This document shows, piece after piece, positions 17,071 through 25,838 of a DNA stretch of 64,000 nucleotides; the stretch's first letter is position 1, and each line of letters starts with the position of its first letter. The notes beneath the pieces were generated by a model. It saw nothing but the letters and a program-made list of their open reading frames with translations. It ran no database searches and had not been told where the DNA came from. Source of the stretch: Spirochaetota bacterium (GTDB lineage Bacteria; Spirochaetota; UBA4802; UBA5368). Made by a program: the position numbers and the translations under genes. Location: positions 96,533 through 160,532 of the forward strand of contig DATIKU010000008.1 in NCBI GenBank assembly GCA_035477215.1. Direction: 5' to 3'.

Positions 17071-18429
17071 TCAGGCTCCGGCGGATTTCAACAGCCGGAC
17101 GATGTCGGCCTTGCCAAGGAGATCGATCGGTCGCGTACTCGCGAACTCGGCCGCGGCCTGCGAGTAATCACCCGTACTGATGACGACGATTCGCGCGGCG
17201 TTGCGCGGCTTCATACTCTCGTGGAGTTTTCTAAGCAGTTTGTCCGACACCGTTTCCGTCGTGCGTAGAATGCGCACGATCCTGTTGCTCATGCGGGTGT
17301 TCCGCCATTTGCCTTCGGTCTCGGTGGTGAGAATATCTATCTCCGAATCGCTGATTATCTCTATGTCCATAACGGTGAGCCCCAGCGATTCGGCCATCTT
17401 TCGGCAGGTGTGCTCGAACTGGGCGAGCCCCGCTATCATGAAGTCCTTGACGCGGTCGTCCTGCCTGAAGTCGGAGTAGGCGCGCAGCTTTTCCTGCACG
17501 TCGCGGAAATTCTTGTTCACCGAGGCGATCTGTTCCCAGTTGGCGATCGCCGACTGCAGATCGCGCACGCCTTCCTGCGACGAGGCCAGGAAGTAGCGCA
17601 GGTTGAGTTCGGTATCACTCCCCCGCTTGGCGAATTTGAGCCCCCTCTCTAACTCGATTATCGCTTTTGGGAAAAGCTCCTTCTCGTGATAGCAGGTGCC
17701 CTTGGCGAGAAAGCACTTTACCTTGATGTCCTCGCTCTTCTGGGCGGTTTCGAATTCCTTGATCGCCCACTCGTAATCGCCGATCTGCCGGAGAACCAGG
17801 CCGAGAAAATAATGCGCCTTGTAGTTCCCCTGGTCTATTTTAATGGCCTCGAGGAACATCTGTTTGGCCTCGTTGTAGGAGGCGTTGCGGTAAAGTACCT
17901 GTCCCAGGTAATAATATGACATGTCGTGACGGTTGTTGTTGGCGATGCTTTTCTTGAAGTACACGGCCGCCTTGTCCATCGCTCCGGAATCGAAAAGTAT
18001 CATGCCGAGCCGATAGAAATTTTCGTAGTTTACCGGGTCAATCTTTGTCAGGATGAGATATTCATTTTTGGCGTCCTCGACGGCGTTACGCTCCCTGAAT
18101 ATTTTGGCGAGCTTCGAGCGCACGTCCACCTCGCTCACCTTGTCGTCAAAGCGCGAGATCTTGAGCACCTGACGGTATTCAAGGATGGCGAACTGCGGGT
18201 TGTTTTCCCTGATATACGCCTCGGCCAGGAGGTAATGCGCGTAGGCGTTGCGATCGTCCTTTTCCAGAATCTCGTTCAGCTTTTTAATGGCGAGTTTCGT
18301 CTGCCCCATCTCTATCATCTTGGCGATTTCTTCTATTTTGCGGGGGAAAACGTAGGTGCTGAAGATGTAAAGGCCGAAAATGCTGAGCATTATAAAAAAG
18401 ACAAATATCATCACATAGGTCAGTATCAT
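17071..18429 (-). CDS. Membrane-anchored TPR protein with Mrr-like C-terminal domain (paralogue)
   Basis: 452 residues with the same plan as the protein at 10402-11970: an N-terminal transmembrane helix (about 5-27), a TPR solenoid (about 35-300; LAIKKLNEILEKDDRNAYAH, DKAAVYFKKSIANNNRHDMS, AIIELERGLKFAKRGSDT) and a C-terminal Mrr-like fold. The final strand-helix NAARIVVISTGDYSQAAAEF and LLGKADIVRLL are typical of Mrr tails. The IDI of the active-site strand is kept, but the QxK position reads RIL, so it is probably a binding rather than a cutting domain. It is 36 bp after the coiled-coil gene and 15 bp before the cNMP fusion gene. Confidence 0.75.
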   Translation of the reverse strand: MILTYVMIFVFFIMLSIFGLYIFSTYVFPRKIEEIAKMIEMGQTKLAIKKLNEILEKDDRNAYAHYLLAEAYIRENNPQFAILEYRQVLKISRFDDKVSEVDVRSKLAKIFRERNAVEDAKNEYLILTKIDPVNYENFYRLGMILFDSGAMDKAAVYFKKSIANNNRHDMSYYYLGQVLYRNASYNEAKQMFLEAIKIDQGNYKAHYFLGLVLRQIGDYEWAIKEFETAQKSEDIKVKCFLAKGTCYHEKELFPKAIIELERGLKFAKRGSDTELNLRYFLASSQEGVRDLQSAIANWEQIASVNKNFRDVQEKLRAYSDFRQDDRVKDFMIAGLAQFEHTCRKMAESLGLTVMDIEIISDSEIDILTTETEGKWRNTRMSNRIVRILRTTETVSDKLLRKLHESMKPRNAARIVVISTGDYSQAAAEFASTRPIDLLGKADIVRLLKSAGA

Positions 18430-18465
18430 CGTCGGTATCTATACCCTGGCTGTTTCGGTCAATCT

Positions 18466-18786
18466 TCAGGCGTCCCGGCGCTGCTCGCGAAGAAGCCTGT
18501 TCTGCTCCTCGAGCGCGCTGATCTTGGAAAATGCGTCCAAGAGCTCCGACCTGCCGAGCTGGGAGACGCTTTCCTGCGCACGGGCCGTTTCGGTCGCGAG
18601 CTTCAGCTCGACGCGCGAGTATTCCACTATATTTTCGTACATCGAGATGATCTTCTGCGCGTTGTCGAGTTCCATTTCGTTGAGCTTGAGGACGTTTTCG
18701 TAACCGCTTACCATTTTCCGGTAGTGCACGAGCTCACCCTTCAGGTTCTCAATCTCCTTTTTCAGGCCCGCCACGTCCTCGCTCAT
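18466..18786 (-). CDS. Small coiled-coil protein
   Basis: 106 residues, almost entirely predicted heptad helix: GLKKEIENLKGELVHYRKMV, then NEMELDNAQKIISMYENIVE and ISALEEQNRLLREQRRD. No catalytic motif. A ribosome site (GAGGTGGGACG) precedes the ATG. It is the first gene of the minus-strand cluster; its helices could scaffold the TPR proteins encoded next, which is inference. Confidence 0.75.
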   Translation of the reverse strand: MSEDVAGLKKEIENLKGELVHYRKMVSGYENVLKLNEMELDNAQKIISMYENIVEYSRVELKLATETARAQESVSQLGRSELLDAFSKISALEEQNRLLREQRRDA

Positions 18787-18887
18787 CGTCCCACCTCAAT
18801 GTCCTGTTAATAGGTTTCGGCACCTATCCGTCGATTGTTCATCGTTTTCCGGTCCGCATCCACCGCGCCCGTGCGCATAAATTAATA

Positions 18888-18917
18888 TTGACAAACCCCC
18901 CACCCCCGGCCCACTAT
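18888..18917 (+). promoter_or_regulatory. Likely tRNA-Ala promoter
   Basis: A consensus TTGACA (18888-18893) with a weak -10 CACTAT (18912-18917) 18 bp later, 31 bp before the mature 5' end of tRNA-Ala. Confidence 0.45.
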
Positions 18918-18947
18918 CCTCATCGTTCGTAACGACCGGACGCACCC

Positions 18948-19020
<73 letters not shown>

Positions 19021-19065
19021 CACCCTGCCGAGTGTTACCACAATTCCGGCACAATGTCAAGATAA

Positions 19066-20313
19066 TTACTGCCCGGCGGGTATCCGCTCGATCCGGTGGA
19101 TGGCCAGGCCGCTGCGGAGCTTCGGCTCGAACCATGTCGATTTCGGCGGCATGAGACCCCCGTTGTCGGCGACCGCGATGAGCTCCTCTATCGACGTGGG
19201 AAAGAGCGAAAAGGCCACGGCGAAACCTCCGTCCCGCACCAGCCTTTCGAGCTCGGCGGGCCCCCGAATCCCGCCAACAAAATCTATGCGCATGTCCTTC
19301 CTGGGGTCGCCGATCCCCAGCAGCGGTTCGAGTATGGTTTTCTGCAAGACAGAGACGTCGAGCCGCGCGACAATATCACCCTCCGGCCGTGAGCGGGGGG
19401 TGAGGAGCCTCCAGCGACCGCGGAGGTACATGCAGATGCGACGCGGCCCCGGCGGTTTTCCGGACACGATATCCTCGATCGAGTAGCTTTGGCCGAGCCG
19501 TTCGAGAAATTCGTCGACGCTCTGGCCGTTGAGATCGCGCACCACCCTGTTATACGGCAGGATTTTCAACTGCTCGTGGGGAAAGACGACGGCGAGAAAG
19601 CGGTTATATTCCTCCTCGCCGGTATGGTTCGGATTGGCCTTCCGGCGCAGAAGGCCGACCTTGACGGCCGCGGCGGCCCGGTGATGGCCGTCGGCGATAT
19701 ACAGCGCTTGCGAACGCAGAAGCTCTTTAAACGAAGCGATGAGCTCGCCGTCGCTTACGCGGCGAAGCATGTGTCGTATGCCGTCTTCGGAGGTAAAATC
19801 GACCTCGGGGGCGGCCTCGAGCGCCCGTGCAAAAAGCGGCCGGCCCGCGCCGTTCTCGCGGTAAAAGGTGAAGACGAGTCCCGTCTGCGCGCTCAGGCTG
19901 TCAACATGGCGCATCCTGTCGCGCTCCTTGTCCTCGCGGGTGAGCTCGTGCTTCTTTATCCTGTCTTCGAGGTAATCGTCGATGTCCAGGCAGCCGACGA
20001 CGCCCGTCTGCTCGCGTCCGCCCATGACGAGAGTATACAGGTACAGGCCCGGCTCGTCATCGCCGCGCAGCACACCGTCGCCGATAAACCGTTCAAAGTT
20101 CTCCCGGGCCTTCGCGTAGACCCTGTCGTCGTACGGCGAAACGCTTTCGGGAAAATCGATTTCGGGCTTTGAAATGTGGAAAAAACTGTGCGGCCTGTTT
20201 TTCGCGATCGCGCGCGCCTCCTCCGATGAAACCACGTCGTACGGCAGCTCGGCCACCTGCACCGCGAGCCCCCTTTCCGGGCGAAGGCCCGCAAATTCCC
20301 GTATTTTTGCCAT
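19066..20313 (-). CDS. DUF1015 family protein
   Basis: 415 residues from the ATG at 20313, which matches the family N-terminus (MAKIREFAGLRPERG, then ELPYDVVSSEEARAIA). Other family blocks: HISKPEIDFPES, RHVDSLSAQTGLVFTFY, ALYIADGHHRAAAAV and VVFPHEQLKILPYNRVV. The GHHR segment and acidic loops recall an enzyme, but the family has no proven reaction. A longer reading frame begins at 20424 but would add residues absent from relatives. It converges on tRNA-Ala; no neighbour suggests its role. Confidence 0.85.
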   Translation of the reverse strand: MAKIREFAGLRPERGLAVQVAELPYDVVSSEEARAIAKNRPHSFFHISKPEIDFPESVSPYDDRVYAKARENFERFIGDGVLRGDDEPGLYLYTLVMGGREQTGVVGCLDIDDYLEDRIKKHELTREDKERDRMRHVDSLSAQTGLVFTFYRENGAGRPLFARALEAAPEVDFTSEDGIRHMLRRVSDGELIASFKELLRSQALYIADGHHRAAAAVKVGLLRRKANPNHTGEEEYNRFLAVVFPHEQLKILPYNRVVRDLNGQSVDEFLERLGQSYSIEDIVSGKPPGPRRICMYLRGRWRLLTPRSRPEGDIVARLDVSVLQKTILEPLLGIGDPRKDMRIDFVGGIRGPAELERLVRDGGFAVAFSLFPTSIEELIAVADNGGLMPPKSTWFEPKLRSGLAIHRIERIPAGQ

Positions 20314-20760
20314 GTTTTTCAGGTTCTCCCGATTATTAGTCTTGTTGCGTAAATGACAAAAATGCCATCGCGAGGAGGCCGACGCGGCGATCTCAAAAGG
20401 CAACAAGTTTTTACTAAAAAACAAAATGCTTTATGAGATTGCCGCGCCCCGATAAAGCCGGGGCTCGCAATGACACTCAGTAAAGTAACAGCCCTATTTA
20501 TGCCGTCCTGCCGGGCAGCCGGATATGAGGTCAGTGCGGCACCCGGCTTATTCGGCCTGTCGTGGCGACGGATCCGCTGAACGGCTCCCGGTCTTTCGAC
20601 TCATTGTATAATCCGGCAATTGTGCGGATGCGAGGCTTTTTTACAAGAAATAATTAGCGCGCCGAGGCGCTCCCGCCGGTGATATCCGTGTAACAATCCG
20701 GCTGCCCATAACTCCGAACAGAAGGCCGCCATCCGGCCATCCCCCTTCGAGAGAGGCATC
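20314..20760. other. Intergenic region with an inverted-repeat element
   Basis: 447 bp without a gene. It holds the inverted-repeat element at 20363-20475; the remainder shows no clear promoter or coding potential apart from the ribosome site of the protease gene. Confidence 0.6.
20363..20475. repeat. MITE/REP-like inverted-repeat element
   Basis: About 113 bp bounded by imperfect inverted ends: TGCCATCGCGAG on the left, TGTCATTGCGAG when the right end is reverse-complemented. An inner pair, GGCGATCTC and GAGATTGCC, faces each other across an AT-rich centre. The pattern (terminal TGTCATTGCGAG, inner GCAATCTC-like) resembles a dispersed element I recall from other GC-rich bacterial genomes. 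Only one copy occurs in this window. Confidence 0.65.
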
Positions 20761-21477
20761 ATGGAGTACATCGGCGTCATCTTCATAATCGGACTCGTAA
20801 TACTGGTGCACGAGGCGGGGCATTTCGCGGCCGCGCGCCTTTCGGGCATACCGGTCGCGCTTTTCTCGGTCGGTTTCGGGCCGAAGCTCGTCGGGATCAG
20901 GCGGGGCGAAACGGAGTACCGGCTGTCGGCCATCCCCCTGGGGGGATATGTGCTCCCGGCGATCGGGGATGAAAAGGAGTTTTTCGCGATCCCCGTTTCC
21001 AGCCGCCTCGTTATGACGCTCGGAGGCCCCGTCGCGAACCTGGCGATGACGCTTGTGCTCCTTGGAATCCTTAACTCCGCGACCGGCGGCTTCTCGTTTA
21101 CGGGCGCGTTTCTGAAGCCTTTCGAACAGACGGCGGTGATGGCCATGCGCATCCTCGATGCGTTCGGCCGGCTCTTCTCCGGCGGCGGCGAGATATCCGG
21201 CATAGTGGGTATAGTGGCCCAGGGCACGGCGTTCGTAGGCGGAAGCGCCTTCAAGGCCGCGCAGTTCGCGGCGGTGCTCGGCCTCAACCTGGCAATATTC
21301 AACCTGCTGCCGCTGCCCGCCCTGGACGGGGGAAAGGCGCTCCTCTACCTTATGGAAAAGCTCCATTCTTCGGCGGCGAGAGCCCACCAGCCGCTTGCGA
21401 TCACCGGCTGGGTGCTCATTCTGGGGCTTGTGGTGTATACAACCTGGGCCGACGTGGTGCGCTACGCGGTCGGTTGA
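20761..21477 (+). CDS. Compact site-2 protease (M50 family)
   Basis: 238 residues. The zinc motif HEAGH lies in the first transmembrane segment (LVILVHEAGHFAAARLSG), followed by the family glycine/phenylalanine loop (FSVGFGPKL, PLGGYV). The second active-site segment is LGLNLAIFNLLPLPALDGGK, whose NLLPLPALDGG supplies the third ligand (Asp). Proteins of the RseP type cleave membrane-embedded anti-sigma factors or signal peptides. RseP normally has one or two PDZ domains between the two motifs and 350-450 residues; none fits here. GAGAGG precedes the ATG. It converges on greA. Confidence 0.88.
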   Translation: MEYIGVIFIIGLVILVHEAGHFAAARLSGIPVALFSVGFGPKLVGIRRGETEYRLSAIPLGGYVLPAIGDEKEFFAIPVSSRLVMTLGGPVANLAMTLVLLGILNSATGGFSFTGAFLKPFEQTAVMAMRILDAFGRLFSGGGEISGIVGIVAQGTAFVGGSAFKAAQFAAVLGLNLAIFNLLPLPALDGGKALLYLMEKLHSSAARAHQPLAITGWVLILGLVVYTTWADVVRYAVG

Positions 21478-21503
21478 CCGACGACGGGACGCAGCCGAAC
21501 CGA

Positions 21504-21989
21504 CTACTCGAAGGATTCTCCGTGCATGGTGGTAAAGCGTTCTATCCGGTAGCGCTTCTTTCCCGCGGGAATGCTGATTTCCACCTCTTCGCCCGCGCAC
21601 TTGTTCTGCAGCGCCATACCGACGGGCGATGAAAGCGATATCTTACCCTCGGCCGGTTTCACCTCGTTCGGGGATACGAAGGTGAATTCCATTGTTTCTT
21701 CGGATTCCAGGTCGAAAACGGTGACCGTAGAGCCGAACCCGATGCGGTCTTTCGCGATGTCGGACACGCTGAGGTTGCTGAGCTGGCTGAGCTGACTGCT
21801 GATCCGGGTGATGAGGGCGTTGAGAAAGGACTGTCGCTCTTTGGCGGCATGGTATTCGGCGTTCTCCTTGAGATCGCCGTAGGCGCGCGCTTCCGCGATC
21901 TTCCTGGGAAGCTCGACCTTGAATTCGTACTTGAGCTGTTCGAGCTCCTCGCGCATTTTCCGCTTTTTCAGTTCGATGTCATCACTCAT
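21504..21989 (-). CDS. greA: Transcription elongation factor GreA/GreB
   Basis: 161 residues, the normal length. The N-terminal coiled coil carries the signature IAEARAYGDLKENAEYHAAKE, where the acidic tip residues act in the RNA-polymerase channel to stimulate transcript cleavage. The C-terminal FKBP-like domain includes ISLSSPVGMALQNKCAGEEV. GreA rather than GreB is my preference from size; the two are hard to separate by eye. It is downstream of rseC by about 100 bp on the same strand. Confidence 0.93.
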   Translation of the reverse strand: MSDDIELKKRKMREELEQLKYEFKVELPRKIAEARAYGDLKENAEYHAAKERQSFLNALITRISSQLSQLSNLSVSDIAKDRIGFGSTVTVFDLESEETMEFTFVSPNEVKPAEGKISLSSPVGMALQNKCAGEEVEISIPAGKKRYRIERFTTMHGESFE

Positions 21990-22089
21990 TACGCCGCTCC
22001 TTTTGATTGTGATGGCCCACGGTCCTTCGATTGTCCAATCCTTGCGGGATAAAATCCAGCCTTTTTTATACCCCGTTCCCTGATCCCCG

Positions 22090-22533
22090 TCATTCGCTCG
22101 CCCCGTCCTCCTCCAGCACGCGAATCATTACCGGTTGAAACGACTTCCTGCCGGCCAGAACGGACGAAAGCGTTTTTATGATTCCGAACGAGAGGACGAA
22201 CGCCCCCGCCCCGAAGAGCGCGGCGGCGAGATCGGCGTCCATTCCCATGCGCGGCGCACCCGCCATTCCAGCGGCCGTCCCGATGATGAGCGCGGCCACC
22301 GGAAACGCGTACAGAAGCAGGCTCATCTGTACGACGGCGCGCGGTGCGATCGCGAACTCGACCATATCGCCCATCCGGCCACCGGCACGGTTTTCGATCC
22401 ACAGCCGCCGCTTCGATTCCGCGCCCAACAGCGAACACGAACCGCGCGACGAGCACGATGCGCATGCCTCGCCCGCCGACGCCTCCACGAGCGCCATCGT
22501 TCCCTTAATCTCGACGATGATTCCGCATTCCAC
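22090..22533 (-). CDS. rseC: RseC/MucC-family membrane protein
   Basis: 147 residues. The N-terminal part holds a cysteine cluster (CASCSSRGSC) after a small beta domain, and VEFAIAPRAVVQMSLLLYAFPVAALI leads into the first of two transmembrane helices. This is the RseC family layout: members modulate the sigma-E pathway and support electron transfer to SoxR in enterobacteria. No rsxABCDGE or sigma factor genes are adjacent. It is 23 bp after the ABC ATPase gene, so it may be transcribed with it. Confidence 0.85.
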   Translation of the reverse strand: MECGIIVEIKGTMALVEASAGEACASCSSRGSCSLLGAESKRRLWIENRAGGRMGDMVEFAIAPRAVVQMSLLLYAFPVAALIIGTAAGMAGAPRMGMDADLAAALFGAGAFVLSFGIIKTLSSVLAGRKSFQPVMIRVLEEDGASE

Positions 22534-22556
22534 CGGCCTTAACCTCCACGATGCCG

Positions 22557-23285
22557 TCAGGCGTGCGACAGGAACTCGCTCACAAACCCGGGGGCCGGAT
22601 CGTTCCGAATCTCCTCGGAGGTCCCCTCCTGCTCTATCCTGCCATCATTAATGATAACGATTTTCGTCGCCATTTCAAAGGCCTCGCGCTGGTCGTGCGT
22701 TACGTAGAGGATGGTGATACCGAGCGCCCGGTGCAGGTCGCGGATCTCGCGGCGCATCTCGGCGCGCAGACGCGCGTCCAGGTTCGAGAGCGGTTCGTCG
22801 AGTAGGAGCACCGGCGGCTCCATCACGAGCCCGCGCGCGAGCGCCGTGCGTTGCTGCTGCCCGCCGGAAAGCTGGTGCGGATAACGGCCCGCGAGTTCGT
22901 CCATATGCAACAGGTCGAGCGTCTTCATCACCCCCGCCGCGCGTTCTTTCCGGTCCATACCGCGGACTTTAAGCGGATACTCGACGTTCTCAAAAACGGT
23001 CATGTGCGGCCAGACGGCATACGATTGAAAGACCATGCCGAAGCGGCGTTTTTCGGGCGGGATGTTGACGCCCGGCCCGTACAACACGGTGTCGCCCAGC
23101 AAGATCTCGCCCGCCGAGGGCGTTTCGAGCCCTGCGATGAGGCGAAGCAGGGTGGTCTTGCCGCAGCCGCTGGGCCCCAGGAGCGAAACGAACGAGCCGT
23201 CCGTCACCACGATATTCATCGGCGCGAGCACGACCTTGTCGCCGAAGAGCTTTGCGACACCTTTGAGGCGAAGGTCGCTCATCAT
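22557..23285 (-). CDS. ABC transporter ATPase, iron(III)/polyamine-type
   Basis: 242 residues. Walker A GPSGCGKTTLLRLIAG, Q-loop FGMVFQSYAVWPHMTV, signature LSGGQQQRTALARGLV, Walker B VLLLDEPLSNLDARLR and switch His in LYVTHDQREAFEM. The sequence is of the FbpC/PotA type but stops before the regulatory TOBE domain those ATPases usually carry (about 350 residues). It overlaps the permease gene by 4 bp (ATGA) and completes a binding protein-permease-ATPase operon. Confidence 0.93.
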   Translation of the reverse strand: MMSDLRLKGVAKLFGDKVVLAPMNIVVTDGSFVSLLGPSGCGKTTLLRLIAGLETPSAGEILLGDTVLYGPGVNIPPEKRRFGMVFQSYAVWPHMTVFENVEYPLKVRGMDRKERAAGVMKTLDLLHMDELAGRYPHQLSGGQQQRTALARGLVMEPPVLLLDEPLSNLDARLRAEMRREIRDLHRALGITILYVTHDQREAFEMATKIVIINDGRIEQEGTSEEIRNDPAPGFVSEFLSHA

Positions 23286-24826
23286 CTACCCTCCAGAATT
23301 TCCCCGGCCCTGCGGCCCCGCATGAAGAACGCCCCCATGAGCGCCGCGCTGAGCAATATCCACGCAAGCGCCGCGGCCGACGGCTGGTCGGCGTACTCTT
23401 GAAGCTGGAAGAGCACGGTGCCCATTGTCGCACCGCCGGGGCCCGTGAGGAGCACACTCATGGTGAGCTCCGTGAACATGGGAAGCGCGGTGAGAAACCA
23501 GGCGGCAAGCACGGTCCGTGAAAGAAGTGGAAGCCAGATGGTGCGAAGCAATATCAATGTCGTCGCGCCGCTCACCACGGCCGCCTCCTCGAGCGAGGGG
23601 TGCACCTGGCGGTAGGCTGCGGCGAGCATGCGCGCGCTCACCGCGCAGTACTTGAGGGCGTAGGCGAGCGCCATCCAGAAGAGCGGCGAGTCGAACGAAA
23701 GGCCAAAGCGCCCCATCGCCGCCGCTGCCCAGGTCGAAACGAAAATCAAAAGAATCGCGATCACGGTCCCCGGCGTCGAGAACGGGACTCCCATGGCTTC
23801 GATGATCCACTGCGCCGCGCGGCTTCCCCGGCGCACCGCCGCGAAGGCCAGCAGGAACCCCAAAGCGACCACAAGCGTCGCGACCGACAGCGACAGCGCG
23901 AGCGAATTGACAAGCGCCTCGCTGAATTCGGGGAGCGCCAAAACGTATTCCAGGTTTCTTAAAGTCCATTCGGAGGGGGAGTAATTCCCCGCAACGGGAG
24001 CCAGCGCCGAAAAGGCGAGCGCGCCCCAGGGAAGCACCACGGCCGCGGCGAATACCGCCCAGACTGCCGCGCTGACGGGGACGCGCCCCCTGCCCAGATG
24101 CACCAGGGCCGGACGCGAAACGCGCGAGCCCGTGATCGCGCCCCCGCGGCGTCGCTGCAGGCCGACGAGACGGTTGGAGAGCGCCAGGACCAGCATCGCC
24201 ATTGCGAGGAGGATGAGCGAGAGCCTGAGTCCGGCGGCGATACCCGCCATCCCGCCCAGTTTGAACTGGGAATAGATGAGCGTGGTGAGCACGAACTGCC
24301 GCACCGGCATGCCGAGCATGGCGGGCACGCCGAACGAGGAAAGCGTATAGAGAAATGAAAGGCACATCCCGTTGACCAGCGGCGGCCACAACAACGGAAA
24401 GCTGACATCGCGAAAGACGCGCCAGGGCCTTGCACCGCTCATACGCGCGGCCTCCTCGAGCGAGGGGTCCATCCGCTCAAACCCTGCCTTGAGTTCCAGA
24501 TACGGGAAGGCGAAAGCGACGGTGCTCTCCACCAGCACCATCCCGTGGAACCCGTACACGCCGCTTTCCGGAAATATTCCCCTGACGGCGCCGACGGCGG
24601 GATTGCCGAGCACGATCCAGGCCATTCCCAGCAGGTATGCCGGGATGGCGTACGGAATCGAGAAAAGGCCGGAAAGCGCCCTGCCCCCGCCTATGTCCGA
24701 GCGCGTGACGAGCCACGCCACCAGGCAGCCGGCGGCGCCCGAGATGAGGGCGACCGCAATGCTGAGCGAGAGCGAGCGCAGGAGCGCCTCGATTACCGCC
24801 GCGTTGGATATCCCGTCGGCGAACAT
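23282..24826 (-). CDS. ABC transporter permease, FbpB-like (two fused halves)
   Basis: 514 residues with about twelve transmembrane helices in two homologous halves. Each half holds the permease loop that contacts the ATPase: MDPSLEEAARMSGARPWRVF in the first and VHPSLEEAAVVSGATTLILL in the second. This fused form is typical of iron(III) importers of the Fbp/Afu class. It lies 1 bp after the binding-protein gene and overlaps the ATPase gene. Confidence 0.93.
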   Translation of the reverse strand: MFADGISNAAVIEALLRSLSLSIAVALISGAAGCLVAWLVTRSDIGGGRALSGLFSIPYAIPAYLLGMAWIVLGNPAVGAVRGIFPESGVYGFHGMVLVESTVAFAFPYLELKAGFERMDPSLEEAARMSGARPWRVFRDVSFPLLWPPLVNGMCLSFLYTLSSFGVPAMLGMPVRQFVLTTLIYSQFKLGGMAGIAAGLRLSLILLAMAMLVLALSNRLVGLQRRRGGAITGSRVSRPALVHLGRGRVPVSAAVWAVFAAAVVLPWGALAFSALAPVAGNYSPSEWTLRNLEYVLALPEFSEALVNSLALSLSVATLVVALGFLLAFAAVRRGSRAAQWIIEAMGVPFSTPGTVIAILLIFVSTWAAAAMGRFGLSFDSPLFWMALAYALKYCAVSARMLAAAYRQVHPSLEEAAVVSGATTLILLRTIWLPLLSRTVLAAWFLTALPMFTELTMSVLLTGPGGATMGTVLFQLQEYADQPSAAALAWILLSAALMGAFFMRGRRAGEILEGR

Positions 24827-24827
24827 C

Positions 24828-25838
24828 TCAGCGGAGAACGGTCTCGGAAAATTTCGATTTGATCGCGGCGCGGTCGGCGTACATCAGCGCGAGTATATCC
24901 GCCGACCAGGGCATCATGGTCGATTTGAGCTCCGCATAGGACCGCGCGTGTTCGGGTGACGGCGCGGACTCGAATAGCGAATACATTGAACCGCGTACTA
25001 TCGCATCCTGGGCTTCTTTCGTGTAGAACCAGTCGTAGGCCAGTCTGGCCGCTTCGGGATTGCGCGAGTCGCGGAGGATCGCGATGGGGCTCTGTATCGG
25101 TATGGTGCCGTCGGCCGGATACACGGGCCTAACCGGCGAGCCCTTGTCCCACGCCTTGAGCACGTTTTCGAGGAGCACGATCCCGAGCGGCCTCTCCCTC
25201 GTCTCGATTCGGGTGATGACGGAGCTGTTGCCCCCCGCCGCGATGATGTCGTTGTTCCGGAGCTTGTCGAAATAGTCCCAGCCGTATTTTTTTTGCAAAA
25301 GCGCTACCGCGGTGAAGCTCGAGCCGGACTCGAGCGGGTTGGGCATCGAGATCAGCCGTTTATACCGGGGATCGGCGAGGTCTTTCCAGCTTTTCGGCAG
25401 GTCGGCTTCGTTCGTGAAATACCGCGAGTTATACCCGATCACCATCACCGGAAGCCTGACCCCGGCGAACGCCCCGTCGGGATCGACGTAGATCGCCGGT
25501 ATGTCCTTCGCGGCCGGGCTTTTATAAGGGAGGAGTTTCCCCTCCTGTTTCAGCTCGTAATACCAGAATGGATCGCTGGTGAGGATGAGGTCCGCCCGCG
25601 TCGCGCCCGCGGCGAGCTCCGCGTTCACCTTGCTGGCGATGTTCTCGCTCCCGCTCTGGAACCACATCACCTCCACGTCCGCGGGAAGCGCCTTCTGGAG
25701 CGGTTCGCGCATCGTCTCGATGACTTCCTTGTATATGCTGGTGTAAATCCATATCCTCTTTTTCCCGGAACATGACGACAGCGACAGCAATAACGATAAA
25801 ACAAGAATAAAACAGTTACAAATTTTCATGCCTGTCAT
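24828..25838 (-). CDS. Periplasmic substrate-binding lipoprotein, iron ABC type
   Basis: About 336 residues. The N-terminus is a lipoprotein signal ending in LSLSSC, lipidated Cys at the lipobox. The mature part has the type 2 periplasmic fold: IWIYTSIYKEVIETMREPLQ, FQSGSENIASKVNAELAAGA, DLILTSDPFWYYEL, LADPRYKRLISMPNPLESGS and RLAYDWFYTKEAQDAIV. This is FbpA/AfuA-like, so ferric iron or an anion complex is the likely cargo. The start at 25838 has a GGTGGG element 9 nt upstream; ATGs at 25829 and 25853 are also in frame. The frameshifted HEPN frame overlaps this start. Confidence 0.88.
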   Translation of the reverse strand: MTGMKICNCFILVLSLLLSLSSCSGKKRIWIYTSIYKEVIETMREPLQKALPADVEVMWFQSGSENIASKVNAELAAGATRADLILTSDPFWYYELKQEGKLLPYKSPAAKDIPAIYVDPDGAFAGVRLPVMVIGYNSRYFTNEADLPKSWKDLADPRYKRLISMPNPLESGSSFTAVALLQKKYGWDYFDKLRNNDIIAAGGNSSVITRIETRERPLGIVLLENVLKAWDKGSPVRPVYPADGTIPIQSPIAILRDSRNPEAARLAYDWFYTKEAQDAIVRGSMYSLFESAPSPEHARSYAELKSTMMPWSADILALMYADRAAIKSKFSETVLR

